Assembly: GCA_902764545.1 (NCBI GenBank)
Contig: CACWWC010000007.1
Span: 1 to 61,042, forward strand
DNA: 61,042 nt
Direction: 5' to 3'
Origin: an uncultured Erysipelotrichaceae bacterium
GTDB taxonomy: Bacteria > Bacillota_I > Bacilli_A > RF39 > UBA660
In this document: in pieces, positions 26,488-34,839 of the stretch
Numbering within the stretch: the first letter of the stretch is position 1
How the letters are laid out: every line of letters begins with the position of its first letter
Notes under the pieces: model-generated
Seen by the model: only the letters and a program-made list of their open reading frames with translations
Told to the model about the DNA's origin: nothing
Database searches by the model: none
Program-made: the position numbers and the translations under genes

Positions 26488-28119
26488 TTAATTATTTCTC
26501 TTTACAAATAACATTTTTATATTATTTCTAAAGAATATTAACAATAAAACTATGGTTGTTACTGCAAATATTGAAACATATTTAACTATATTATCACCTG
26601 TACTTGGATTTTTATTTGCAGAAGGAGTATTTTGTTCTTCTATTTTTTGATATATTGCAGTTAAATTATCGTTTTTAGTTACTATATAGCTTTCTGTTAT
26701 TTTACTACCACTGTTATCTGTTAAATATAAGAATTTATATCCTGGTTTTGCTAAATTAAGTCCTTGTAACATTTGTTCATAAGTTGTACCATGACTAAAA
26801 GTATATTCTGTATCATTTACTTTTATTGTATATGATTTTAACTTGAAGGTAATATTTACATTAGTATTTGCTACAACATTTGGTATTATTAGAACACCAT
26901 TATTTAAATTATATTTAACTCCATTTATTAAGATTTCATCTACTTCATATCCTTCGTTAGCAATTACTTTTAATGAATAATCATCATTATATTCTACTGT
27001 TACTGGAGAAGCTATATTTCCATCTGTTAGAGTTTTTATTTCACCATTCGCACCAACTACAAAAGTAATTTGATATGTTTTTTTCTTAAAGGTAGCATCT
27101 ACATATACACCTACCATATTATTAGAACTATATTCACTTGCATCAAATGAATATTCATAATTATTAGAACTTATATCTATATTAGTTGATTCACCAAATA
27201 CTGGATTATTTGATCCGTCATAAGATGTAATTTTCTTTACTGTAAGAGATTCTAATTCATAACCTGTATTAGCTTGAGCATTGATAGTAATTGATGTATC
27301 AGAATTAGTTTTGTATGATGCATTTAAAGTACCACCGTTAGTACTATTATTTACTACTATATCTTTTCTTTTTATTAAATTGTTCATAGCTGTTGCTAAT
27401 TGGTTATATTTAGTTAAATATTCGCTTCTATATTTATTAGTTCCATCATCATAAACTAGTGTTAATTTATCTAATATATCAGTATCAAATGTTAATTGTG
27501 AAATGTAATCTGCTCCTAAATTGTATTGATCTTTATTTTCATTAGTAACACTACTTGCAGTAACTGCATCACCTAAGGCTGCTGTAACTGAATTATATGT
27601 ATTTATAGTATAATCATTAGCATTTAGACCTTTTGCTTCTGTAACCATGTTTTCTAATGCTGTAGTATCATTTACTACCCATTTACCTCTATATTTTCCG
27701 TCTCCTTGAAGATCACTTTCTTCGAAGTTATAAAGCAATGAGTTAATAACTCCTTTTGTATCATTAATTGTATTTAAATCGATAGTTTGTTTACTATTAC
27801 CATTAAATATAACATAATCATATCTTTCTCCATCTGCGGTATATGTATAACAATATATATCATTTCCTGTGTTTGTCATACCAACACCAGGCCATCCAGC
27901 TAATTCATGATTATTGTTAAATGTGCTCCATGCATACATATTATATGCTCCTTGATTTTTTAATACATCGGATTTTACACATAGTTTATATCCATCTTTA
28001 ATTGAATACAATCTAAATTCAGAAGTTTCATAATTATAAGCTTGTACTGGATAAACACCAAAAATTATAAATAAAACTATTATTCCAATTAAAGTTTTTA
28101 TATTTGTTTTGCTTTCCAT
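26488..28119 (-). CDS. Sortase-anchored surface protein with starch-binding-like module
   Basis: 543 residues: signal peptide (about 1-28), an N-terminal region at 40-125 resembling a CBM26-type starch-binding module (NMYAWSTF, GWPGVGM, DYVIFNG), a helical linker, at least two InlB-like/Listeria-Bacteroides repeat segments, and a C-terminal sorting signal NPSTG followed by a membrane helix and a basic tail. Expected location: covalently on the cell wall, binding glucans. The class B sortase encoded divergently at 28287 is the obvious partner. Confidence 0.82.
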   Translation of the reverse strand: MESKTNIKTLIGIIVLFIIFGVYPVQAYNYETSEFRLYSIKDGYKLCVKSDVLKNQGAYNMYAWSTFNNNHELAGWPGVGMTNTGNDIYCYTYTADGERYDYVIFNGNSKQTIDLNTINDTKGVINSLLYNFEESDLQGDGKYRGKWVVNDTTALENMVTEAKGLNANDYTINTYNSVTAALGDAVTASSVTNENKDQYNLGADYISQLTFDTDILDKLTLVYDDGTNKYRSEYLTKYNQLATAMNNLIKRKDIVVNNSTNGGTLNASYKTNSDTSITINAQANTGYELESLTVKKITSYDGSNNPVFGESTNIDISSNNYEYSFDASEYSSNNMVGVYVDATFKKKTYQITFVVGANGEIKTLTDGNIASPVTVEYNDDYSLKVIANEGYEVDEILINGVKYNLNNGVLIIPNVVANTNVNITFKLKSYTIKVNDTEYTFSHGTTYEQMLQGLNLAKPGYKFLYLTDNSGSKITESYIVTKNDNLTAIYQKIEEQNTPSANKNPSTGDNIVKYVSIFAVTTIVLLLIFFRNNIKMLFVKRNN

Positions 28120-28286
28120 ATTATCTCCTCCTACTATAATATGAGTATATCATAATAGTGATTAATTTACAATGGTTAAACTTTTACTAGTGTTCAATTG
28201 TGCAAAGTAATTCCATTGTTAATTACTGTCTCCTTTATTTTTGCTTTATTAATATTTAGAATAATTGTATAATACTATTGGTGATA

Positions 28287-29063
28287 ATGATGAGAAATAA
28301 ATTACTTTCTTTAATATGTATAATTTTAGTTTTGATTATGATTTTGTCTTTATATAAAATTATAAATTGGTATTTAGATAACGAAAGAACTAATAAGTTG
28401 AGTAATGAAATAAATGATATTGTTAAGATTACTAAAGTAAGTGGTGGTGAAATTGTTGGTAAACCAGCTAAAAAAGATGATCCATTTTCAGATCTTATAA
28501 ACATGAATCTATCCAATGTAGATTTTACTAAATTAAAAGAAATGAATAGTGATTCAGTAGCATTTATAGAAGTAAACGGAACTAAAGTTAGTTATCCTGT
28601 AGTGAAGACAACTGATAATGATTTTTATTTATATCATTCATTTGATAAATCTTATAATCAGTCTGGATGGATATTTATGGATTATAGAAATAACATTCAA
28701 AATATTGATGATAATACAATTATATATGCACATGGTAGATTAGATGGTAGTATGTTTGGTTCATTAAGAGATATTTTAACAAATGATTGGCATAGAAAAA
28801 AAGAAAATTATGTTGTTAATTTATCTACTGAAAAATTTAATAGTATGTGGCAAATATTTAGTATATATAAAACAACTCCAAATTTTGATTATTTAAAAAT
28901 AGACACCAATGAAAATTTTCTAAATGATATAATGAAAAAAAGTATTTTTAATTTTAATACTTTAGTAAGTAAAGATGATAAAATAATTACTCTATCTACT
29001 TGTTATGATAAAAAGTATAGATTAGTCCTACATGCAAAGCTTATAAAAATAGAAAAAAGATAA
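28287..29063 (+). CDS. Class B sortase
   Basis: About 258 residues. One N-terminal membrane helix, then the sortase domain with catalytic His in YAHG (near 150), Cys in TLSTC (near 237) and Arg in KKYRL (near 245). It cleaves the sorting signal of wall proteins and joins them to peptidoglycan. A -10 TATAAT at 28267 and GGTGAT put the start at 28287 or 28290, not at the upstream TTG. Its only visible substrate is the NPSTG protein next door. Confidence 0.88.
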   Translation: MMRNKLLSLICIILVLIMILSLYKIINWYLDNERTNKLSNEINDIVKITKVSGGEIVGKPAKKDDPFSDLINMNLSNVDFTKLKEMNSDSVAFIEVNGTKVSYPVVKTTDNDFYLYHSFDKSYNQSGWIFMDYRNNIQNIDDNTIIYAHGRLDGSMFGSLRDILTNDWHRKKENYVVNLSTEKFNSMWQIFSIYKTTPNFDYLKIDTNENFLNDIMKKSIFNFNTLVSKDDKIITLSTCYDKKYRLVLHAKLIKIEKR

Positions 29064-29072
29064 ATAAAAAAG

Positions 29073-29095
29073 AATTCAAATTGATCAATTGAATT
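29073..29095. terminator. Bidirectional terminator between sortase and gene fragment
   Basis: AATTCAA and TTGAATT form a stem with a nine-base loop, an A run before and a T run after. It serves the plus-strand sortase gene and the minus-strand fragment starting at 29100. Confidence 0.8.
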
Positions 29096-29099
29096 TTTT

Positions 29100-29454
29100 T
29101 TACTCTATTGCTGATTTTAATAAATTTATTACTGGACGAACTCCAGTGTTATAGTAGGCTACATTATTGTTGATATATCCATGAGGATCCAGCTTATACA
29201 CATTGGAAGAATTATTAGAATATGGGGTCATTGTCCAATACCCATATACATTATTTTGGTTTCCTCCATAATTGTTTAATATCCATGATTCATATCTAGA
29301 AGAAAGGCAATTAATATCTGTACATAATTCATCTATTGTTGTCAATCTTATCTTATATCCATTTATTTCTTTTAATTTTGAAGATCCTAATGTGTTAATG
29401 TATGTTCCTTCTAAAAATTCTTTTACTTTACTTCCTGCATATGATAATAAATAA
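29100..29454 (-). pseudogene. C-terminal fragment of a DUF6273-like surface protein
   Basis: The peptide from LLSYAGSKVKEF to the stop contains YGYWTMTPY and TGVRPVINL, a pattern common at the C-terminus of DUF6273-type extracellular proteins of low-GC gut Firmicutes. There is no start: the frame runs back into the end of the HTH gene at 29423. It is best read as a broken remnant joined to the HTH gene by a deletion. Confidence 0.65.
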
Positions 29455-29716
29455 CTTCATTAGGATCTACAAAATTATACCTTCTTATTGCATAGTTACT
29501 TACATCAAATAATTCTGCTAAATCTTTTAATCTTTCTGGAAGTGGCTCTCTAGCATTTCTTTCATATTTATCTATGCTATCTGTTGTTTTTTCACCTCCT
29601 AACTCTAAAGATTCTGCTACATTTGGCTTAGACATATATCTAAGCTCCCTTACAAATTTTAGTCTTGCTCCTTGACTAAGATTCTCCAATTCAGGTTTAA
29701 AAAAATAATTTTTCAT
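29423..29716 (-). CDS. Truncated LSQGAR-type HTH regulator
   Basis: 97 residues, paralogue of the full-length proteins at 54602 (153 aa) and 45935 (about 154 aa). The N-terminal FFKPELENLSQGARLKFVREL and the XRE-like HTH are kept; the C-terminal domain ending in YIEWKL is missing, replaced by a few codons where the surface-protein fragment joins. AGGAGG precedes the ATG. The truncated product may still bind DNA, or the gene may be dead. Confidence 0.7.
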   Translation of the reverse strand: MKNYFFKPELENLSQGARLKFVRELRYMSKPNVAESLELGGEKTTDSIDKYERNAREPLPERLKDLAELFDVSNYAIRRYNFVDPNEVIYYHMQEVK

Positions 29717-29941
29717 AAATTTACCTCCTATCTTATTTTTTTATTCCAATAAAAAAGCTAGCACTTTATACTAACCAATCCCTTTTTATTCTTTTTAATT
29801 TTGTTCACCATATTTGGACTACAAGAAAAGCCACCCGAGTTTTATTGTCACTATACTATGCCATTTAGAACCACCTCTTTTCCTATTATTTTATTTTTTA
29901 TATCTATTTTTATATTCTTTAAAAATCCTTTTAAATACAAC
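29717..29941 (-). repeat. Leader region shared with the HTH gene at 54602
   Basis: The upstream region shares several blocks with 55064-55276, including ACTAACCAATCCCTTTTTAT, then TTGTTCACCAT and AGCCACCC in the same order. No gene lies here. Shared leaders of this length suggest duplication of the whole HTH unit, and possibly a conserved operator. Confidence 0.6.
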
Positions 29942-30060
29942 AAAAAAAGAGTATTTCTACTCTTTTAATTGGTACGTTTAAACGTCCTATTTTTGATTCG
30001 CCTTTATTGCGGCTTGTGCAGCAATATTACTTGCAACACATGTACCCTATACAATGGGAC
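29942..30060 (-). repeat. Displaced ppdK 3' tail, copy 5 (family A arm)
   Basis: Minus-strand codons for QAAIKANQK and TAG (29987-30016), hairpin AGAGTA/TACTCT (29942-29966) and the palindrome GTTTAAAC between them. The arm TGTGTTGCAAGT with TGTCCC and GGGTACA matches copy 1 closely. The hairpin and GTTTAAACGTCC are shared with copy 11 at 55277. Confidence 0.8.
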
Positions 30061-30096
30061 ATCTTTCTGTGATTAATTTATAAAATGTTTTGAGCA

Positions 30097-30118
30097 TCGT
30101 AATATCTTAATCTTGCGA
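30097..30118 (-). other. 22-bp inverted-repeat cassette site S3
   Basis: TCGTAA, ten bases (TATCTTAATC), TTGCGA; five of six arm positions pair. It lies five bases downstream of the DUF3781 gene stop. Confidence 0.65.
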
Positions 30119-30123
30119 GCATT

Positions 30124-30378
30124 CTATTTAATGATATGTGCTGTTATAATTGTATAACTATAAGAGTTAATAGTAATCTTAATATTATCAATTTCACAGT
30201 ACCAATTCTTTCCTTGCTTGTAAATATTACATTTTTTATCTAATACTTTGCTCTTACAAAAATCAACTACATTATTTGTATCTAATTTTAGATTCTTTTT
30301 AATTCTATCAATACCCATTTCAGTAGTATGAACTTTATCTATATTTTGTAATAATACTTCTTTATTTATTTCTATCAA
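30124..30378 (-). CDS. DUF3781-family protein
   Basis: 84 residues covering the family: LLQNIDKVHTTEMGIDRIKKNL and a C-terminal WYCEIDNIKITINSYSYTIITAH. No function is established for the family; members are common on mobile regions of Firmicutes. The start is a TTG directly after AGGAG, unusually close, so the true start is uncertain. It lies between two copies of the 22-bp site and looks like a single-gene cassette. Confidence 0.75.
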   Translation of the reverse strand: MIEINKEVLLQNIDKVHTTEMGIDRIKKNLKLDTNNVVDFCKSKVLDKKCNIYKQGKNWYCEIDNIKITINSYSYTIITAHIIK

Positions 30379-30379
30379 C

Positions 30380-30401
30380 TCCTAATATCTTAATTTTACG
30401 A
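30380..30401 (-). other. 22-bp cassette site S4, one arm degenerate
   Basis: TCCTAA, ten bases (TATCTTAATT), TTACGA. It lies five bases after the stop of the AlkD-like gene and just before the DUF3781 ribosome site, so it separates two cassette genes. Confidence 0.5.
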
Positions 30402-30406
30402 TATCT

Positions 30407-31066
30407 TTAAATATATTTACTTGCTTCTTTAATACTTAAATCACTCATTTGATTTGTGTATCTATTAATAAATTCTTTAACCCAAGTAGAATTTGTCTTT
30501 GAATATTCTCTTAATGCCCAACCAATTGCTTTATTTATAAAGAATTCATCTGTTCCAAAGCAATTAATTATAATTTTTTCTAATAACTCATAATCAGTTT
30601 TATCCTTTAAATTTAATTGATGTTCGATAGCTGTTCTTTTAATCCAAATATTATCATCTTTAGACCACTCAAGCATTAAATCTTTAACTCTTAAATCTCT
30701 TGTTTCAATATCTCCAATAACTTTGCATAAAAAATCAATTGTATCCCACCAAGATTTATTTACTATATATTTTCTAATTTTAGGTATATCATCATAAGAA
30801 ACATATTGTTTCATTGCAAGTAAATAATCATAAACTAAATATTGAAACTCTCTGTGACTATCTTTATAACATATATTTAAAAATTCCCAATCGATAGTTT
30901 TTGACTTCTTTTCAGTTTTAATGAAATCATTATAAACTTCTTTTCTTTTTGGAGTAGGAAGTCCATAAAAATCAAACATATTTCTCATATACTTTGACAT
31001 AGCAATAGCATTTTCTTTATCTTCTTTTGATTCAAACATTTTTTTAATCTCTAAATATTTATCCAT
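30407..31066 (-). CDS. AlkD-like DNA alkylation repair protein
   Basis: 219 residues of HEAT-like repeats. YGLPTPKRKEVYNDFIK near 35-50, NWEFLNICY-like and SWWDTIDFL (Asp near 110), then AIGWALREYSKTN near 180-192 match the AlkC/AlkD-type glycosylases that remove bulky or positively charged alkylated bases without base flipping. Bounded by S4 on its 3' side and a 22-bp site on its 5' side, it looks like a single-gene cassette. Confidence 0.88.
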   Translation of the reverse strand: MDKYLEIKKMFESKEDKENAIAMSKYMRNMFDFYGLPTPKRKEVYNDFIKTEKKSKTIDWEFLNICYKDSHREFQYLVYDYLLAMKQYVSYDDIPKIRKYIVNKSWWDTIDFLCKVIGDIETRDLRVKDLMLEWSKDDNIWIKRTAIEHQLNLKDKTDYELLEKIIINCFGTDEFFINKAIGWALREYSKTNSTWVKEFINRYTNQMSDLSIKEASKYI

Positions 31067-31129
31067 AAGTTCAACTCCTAATAATTATTATATCATGATA
31101 TTATGATGTTTTTTAATTAACTTGGTAGT

Positions 31130-31139
31130 TCGCAATATT
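31130..31139 (-). other. Left half of a 22-bp cassette site split by the IS110-type element
   Basis: TCGCAATATT is the left ten bases of the site found whole at 50552; the right twelve (ACTATTTTCCGA) lie at 32670-32681, directly after the IS. Joining them restores the 50552 sequence exactly, with no target duplication other than a possible shared TT. Confidence 0.85.
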
Positions 31140-31151
31140 CGTATACTTGGT

Positions 31152-31385
31152 ATGTAGTTTTCTACAAAACTTATTATACTTTTAAAAATGCTATAATAAG
31201 TATCGCACTGTGGATTTGTATCTGGAATATTACGGCTATTTTTATAGACTGGTTATAGTAAACTCAGACCACAGTTTTTTATTTAAATTATTAATTAGTT
31301 AGTTAACGCTTTGACGTTTGATTATGTGCGAAACTATAAGGTAAAAATACTCGTGGCAAACAACAGTGCAAAATTATTAAAAGGA
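31152..31385 (+). ncRNA. Predicted IS110 bridge RNA
   Basis: The noncoding left end contains a stem CTGTGG/CCACAG (31208-31274) whose loop holds GGAATATTAC and CTATTTTTAT (31224-31245), similar to the target halves AATATTAC and CTATTTTC. A later stretch TAGTTAGTT (31296-31304) matches the IS right end at 32660. Known bridge RNAs carry a target-binding and a donor-binding loop in this order. Exact ends and pairing register were not determined. Confidence 0.65.
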
Positions 31386-31392
31386 GGAAAAA

Positions 31393-32562
31393 ATGAAAGA
31401 AACAATTTATATTGGTATTGATATAGCAAAATATAAACATGATTTTTGTATTATATCTAGTACTGGTGAAGTTATTGTTCAAAATAATTCTTTTGAGAAC
31501 AATAAAAAAGGATTTCAACTATTTTTCAGCTACTTGAAACCCTATGACAAGGCAGATGTTCAAATATTATTCGAATCAACTGCACATTATTCAATGAATT
31601 TGGAACTTGAATTAATTGATCAAGGCTATTCTTTTATGAAAATGAATGGTCTGATTATTAAACAATTTTTTAAAGCACAAACTTTAAGAAAAACTAAAAC
31701 TGATAAAGCTGATGCTTTTGCATTAACTCAATATTTAATGGCTAATACTTATAAACCAAATTCAAATAGATTATATCACATTTATTCTTTAAAATCATTA
31801 TGCAGGACTCGTGATAGATTAGTTAGAGAAAGATCTAAGTTTAAAATTTATATTACAAATGAACTAGATAAATCATTCCCTGAAATAAAGAAATTCTTTG
31901 ATAATAAAATATCAATCACACTTTTATATATATTAGAAAAATATAAAAATAAAAACAAAATTGCATTGATGAAAGATTATGATTCAATAAGAAAGGTTTC
32001 GGCAGCTAATTTCTCATTTCCTAGATTTCTTTTGCTAAAACAATTAGCTAAAGAGTCTATTGGTCATCCAACTGAAACATCTGATTTTTTAATACAATCT
32101 TATATAAAAAGTATTTATTGTTTAAATGAGCAAATTGATAATATTGAAAAACAAATTATAGAATCAGTTAGAAAATTGGATACTCATCTGCTTTCAATTC
32201 CAGGCATAGCAGAGATATCAGCAGATTCTATTATTGCGGAATTCGGAGATATTAAAAACTTCGAATCTCCAGAAAAAATGTTAGCGTTTGCAGGGTTAGA
32301 ACCAAGTATAAGACAATCTGGAACATTATCTACTGAAGGTCATATGGTAAAACATGGTTCAGGTTATTTAAGAAACACAATCATAAGAGTAGTCAATTCT
32401 TTAGTTATGCACGATCAAGTATTTAATGATTATTATAATAAAAAACGTGATGAAGGAAAACATCACTTAGTCGCACAATCTCATGTAGCTAAAAAGCTAA
32501 TAAGAATCATTTATACTTTAGAAACTAAAGGTATAGATTACGATATTAATTTTGTTAAATAA
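31393..32562 (+). CDS. IS110-family transposase (DEDD plus serine type)
   Basis: 389 residues. N-terminal RuvC-like DEDD domain: IGIDIAKYKHDF (Asp 10), LFESTAHYS (Glu near 59) and KTDKADAFAL (Asp pair near 107-110). C-terminal Tnp domain: LLSIPGIAEISA near 273 and the catalytic-serine region RQSGTLSTEGHMVKHGSGYLR near 312-333. AAGGAGG precedes the ATG. Full length and intact, so the element may be active. Confidence 0.95.
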   Translation: MKETIYIGIDIAKYKHDFCIISSTGEVIVQNNSFENNKKGFQLFFSYLKPYDKADVQILFESTAHYSMNLELELIDQGYSFMKMNGLIIKQFFKAQTLRKTKTDKADAFALTQYLMANTYKPNSNRLYHIYSLKSLCRTRDRLVRERSKFKIYITNELDKSFPEIKKFFDNKISITLLYILEKYKNKNKIALMKDYDSIRKVSAANFSFPRFLLLKQLAKESIGHPTETSDFLIQSYIKSIYCLNEQIDNIEKQIIESVRKLDTHLLSIPGIAEISADSIIAEFGDIKNFESPEKMLAFAGLEPSIRQSGTLSTEGHMVKHGSGYLRNTIIRVVNSLVMHDQVFNDYYNKKRDEGKHHLVAQSHVAKKLIRIIYTLETKGIDYDINFVK

Positions 32563-32669
32563 TTATTATTAAATATTTTAAAAAAAATTCACTATTGTGA
32601 ATCTTTTTGCCATGCATAAATTTATTTATTTTTTTGTTAAAAATAGGCTTGACATAATATAGTTAGTTT

Positions 32670-32681
32670 ACTATTTTCCGA
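32670..32681 (-). other. Right half of the split 22-bp cassette site
   Basis: ACTATTTTCCGA, continuing the half at 31130-31139. Island terminator copy 6 follows eight bases later, as it does after the whole site at 56078. Confidence 0.8.
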
Positions 32682-32688
32682 ACAAAAT

Positions 32689-32790
32689 AAGACTAGATTT
32701 CTCTAGTCTTATTTATTTAATTACTTATTGTTTTTTGCTTTGATTGCAGCTTGTACTACCGTTTGACTTGCAACACAAAACTACATCATA
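32689..32790 (-). repeat. Displaced ppdK 3' tail, copy 6 (family A arm)
   Basis: Minus-strand codons for QAAIKAKNNK and TAA (32721-32753) with hairpin AAGACTAGA/TCTAGTCTT (32689-32710). The arm TGTGTTGCAAGT is family A. A weak trace of the 22-bp site (ACATCATAATA) follows near 32785, just after the stop of the 119-aa gene. Confidence 0.8.
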
Positions 32791-32816
32791 ATAGATATGG
32801 ATATATAGTATTATTT

Positions 32817-33176
32817 TTATAGATAATTAGTAACTACTAATCCTATTCCAAATGAAAAACCATTTAAAATAAAACTAAATAATAATCTATTTAATTTGTT
32901 AAAGATTAGTTTATTTTTAAAGTATTTATATTCAACTATTACTACTAATAATTCACATATTATAATTAATATCCATATAACTGTATTTGATTTAATAATA
33001 GAACTCATTATAAGTAAAAAACAATTAAGCAATGGATTAGTAACAATATTAATAAAAACTATATTTAATATATCATTCATTATTCTTACATTTAATAATA
33101 TAGATATACTTATTTCAATTATAATAGTAAATAATAAAGCTAAATATAGATTAATAACATTATGAATTATTATCAT
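32817..33176 (-). CDS. Four-helix membrane protein, 119 aa
   Basis: Very hydrophobic, four predicted membrane helices, few charges (a cluster YKYFKNKLIFNKLNR near 80-95). Its start overlaps the end of the 62-aa gene by 17 bases. Family not recognised; the arrangement suggests it works with the MFS-like protein encoded first in the operon. Confidence 0.65.
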   Translation of the reverse strand: MIIIHNVINLYLALLFTIIIEISISILLNVRIMNDILNIVFINIVTNPLLNCFLLIMSSIIKSNTVIWILIIICELLVVIVEYKYFKNKLIFNKLNRLLFSFILNGFSFGIGLVVTNYL

Positions 33177-33348
33177 TTTTTACATTATTATCCTTATTTT
33201 TTCTCTTTTTTATATTAGTAATAATAATTATTATAATTACTATAGGTACAGCATATATGAATAGTGTTAGTAATAATTGCACAACATCAATCGTTGGAGA
33301 CTGACCACCATACCAATCTAATATTTGTAATAATCTTCTTAAATCCAT
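33160..33348 (-). CDS. Small single-helix membrane protein, 62 aa
   Basis: An amphipathic N-terminal part (DLRRLLQILDWYGG), one membrane helix (about 24-46) and a Lys/Asn/Asp-rich tail. It starts one base after the MFS-like gene ends and overlaps the 119-aa gene, so all three are co-translated. Possibly a small subunit of a transporter complex, by position only. Confidence 0.65.
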   Translation of the reverse strand: MDLRRLLQILDWYGGQSPTIDVVQLLLTLFIYAVPIVIIIIIITNIKKRKNKDNNVKNDNNS

Positions 33349-33349
33349 T

Positions 33350-34378
33350 TTATATTTTCTCCTTTCTACATACGATATTTAATATTAACATGCATACTAT
33401 AGTAAATGATGATATTATTATACAATTAAGAATAAATGAATCTATTTTAAATATGAATAATGGAAATGATCCTATAAATAATCCTAATGTAGTAAACCCA
33501 AATGCCACACCAGGATATTTTTTTAAGACAGAAACAATTAATCCTAATGTAATCGCCATTGTCATGCTAAACAGCATTATTCCTATAAGAGAAATCATCA
33601 TTATTCTATCGCCAAATAATAAAAATGGTAATGCTCCAATTGTACTGATAAATGCAGTTTTTCTAATGCCAATTTTATCTATTAGCAAACCTCCCATACC
33701 TTTACCTATTCCCATAAAACAATACAATAATATTGTTTGTAATACAGTTTTGTTCCATGAAGTGGGGATTCCATATCCTATAAATGCTCTAATAGCAACT
33801 ACAAATACAGCAAGAATAATAATTAATTTATAATTTATATTAATATTGCAAAAATTATAATTAGATAAATTATTTTCATTAATTAAATCTTTTTTCTTAT
33901 TACATAATAATATAGGAATTATCATTAATAAATTAATAAATAATATAATTAATACTGAAACATTATTCATAGCCAATAATTTACCAGTAATAAGTCCAAA
34001 TGATCCTCCTGCTACAAAAATAGCACTAGGGGCCATTTTACCTTTTGAAGATTTTATGGTAGTTTCTGCACCTTCAATATGTATTAAACTATTGCCTAAA
34101 GCTAGAATAAAAACTACTAATAATGGTTTTATATCGAAATATAAAAGAACTAAAGCTATAGAGGATAGAATCATGCCTACTATGGCAAAATTAATTTTTA
34201 GACCTATATCTTTAAAATATCCAAATATACCTTGAGGTATAAAAGCAAAAAAATCATAAGTTAATGCCAAAAAAATAAATACAGGATTATTAGTATATGT
34301 AGTAACTATATAAAAGGATGTTACCTCTATAATAAAATGTATAATAAAATATAAATTACCAAAATAATTATTTTTCAT
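33350..34378 (-). CDS. MFS-like membrane transporter
   Basis: About 342 residues, roughly eleven membrane helices. GKGMGGLLIDKIGIRKT near 245 resembles the MFS motif A loop (G-x3-D-x2-G-x-R/K). Substrate unknown. The ATG at 34378 is preferred over 34432 because a TATAAT box lies between them. First gene of a tight three-gene operon. Confidence 0.7.
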   Translation of the reverse strand: MKNNYFGNLYFIIHFIIEVTSFYIVTTYTNNPVFIFLALTYDFFAFIPQGIFGYFKDIGLKINFAIVGMILSSIALVLLYFDIKPLLVVFILALGNSLIHIEGAETTIKSSKGKMAPSAIFVAGGSFGLITGKLLAMNNVSVLIILFINLLMIIPILLCNKKKDLINENNLSNYNFCNININYKLIIILAVFVVAIRAFIGYGIPTSWNKTVLQTILLYCFMGIGKGMGGLLIDKIGIRKTAFISTIGALPFLLFGDRIMMISLIGIMLFSMTMAITLGLIVSVLKKYPGVAFGFTTLGLFIGSFPLFIFKIDSFILNCIIISSFTIVCMLILNIVCRKEKI

Positions 34379-34511
34379 ATTATCACCAACTAGTATATTG
34401 CTATTATAGCATAAAAAACTTTTTATAATCAATTATACTTAATTAATTCTTACAAATTATGAAATGAATCTCATAGATAAAATATTAATTTTATTTTTAA
34501 AGAATAAACAA

Positions 34512-34780
34512 AAAGACTAGATTTCTCTAGTCCTTTATTTGGTTACTTTGACCCCTTACTTTTAATTGCAGCTTGTACAACAGCTAGCCTAGGGGGGTTA
34601 TACCTAAACTTCTAGATAGAGTTTATAAAAAACTCAAAAGTAGATAAAACCCAATTAAATCAAGGCTAAATTAAATTTTATTTTCAATATAAACAAAATA
34701 TGATGTTAAATATGAAATCATAAAAATATAATAGTATTAATCTTCATATTATGGAGACTACAGCTACAGGGGGGTTACAA
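34512..34780 (-). repeat. Displaced ppdK 3' tail, copy 7, with long family B arm
   Basis: Hairpin AAAGACTAGA/TCTAGTCCTTT (34512-34535), codons for QAAIKSKGSK and TAA (34543-34575), then about 200 bp strongly similar to copy 4, bounded by CTAGCCTAGGGGGG (near 34586) and GCTACAGGGGGG (near 34762). Upstream of the tail it also reads RLAVV like ppdK RLAAA. No gene lies in 34379-34839. Confidence 0.8.
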
Positions 34781-34839
34781 TTTAAATACAATAAGCATTA
34801 CTACCATGCTTAAGCAAATCATATTTTATCTTTTGAATA

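Larger units (their letters stand above)
31140..32669 (+). mobile_element. IS110-family insertion sequence, complete, about 1530 bp
   Basis: Ends were fixed from the split target site. There are no terminal inverted repeats, as usual for IS110. The left 253 bp are noncoding and probably encode the bridge RNA; the transposase follows. A TTGACA (32649-32654) at the right end and TATACT (31142-31147) at the left end become a promoter with 17-bp spacing when the ends join in the circular form. Confidence 0.88.

Noticed and set aside
33264..33833. Plus-strand open frame of 189 codons
   Set aside because: Antisense to the MFS-like operon, with no ribosome site and low-complexity Asn/Ile composition.
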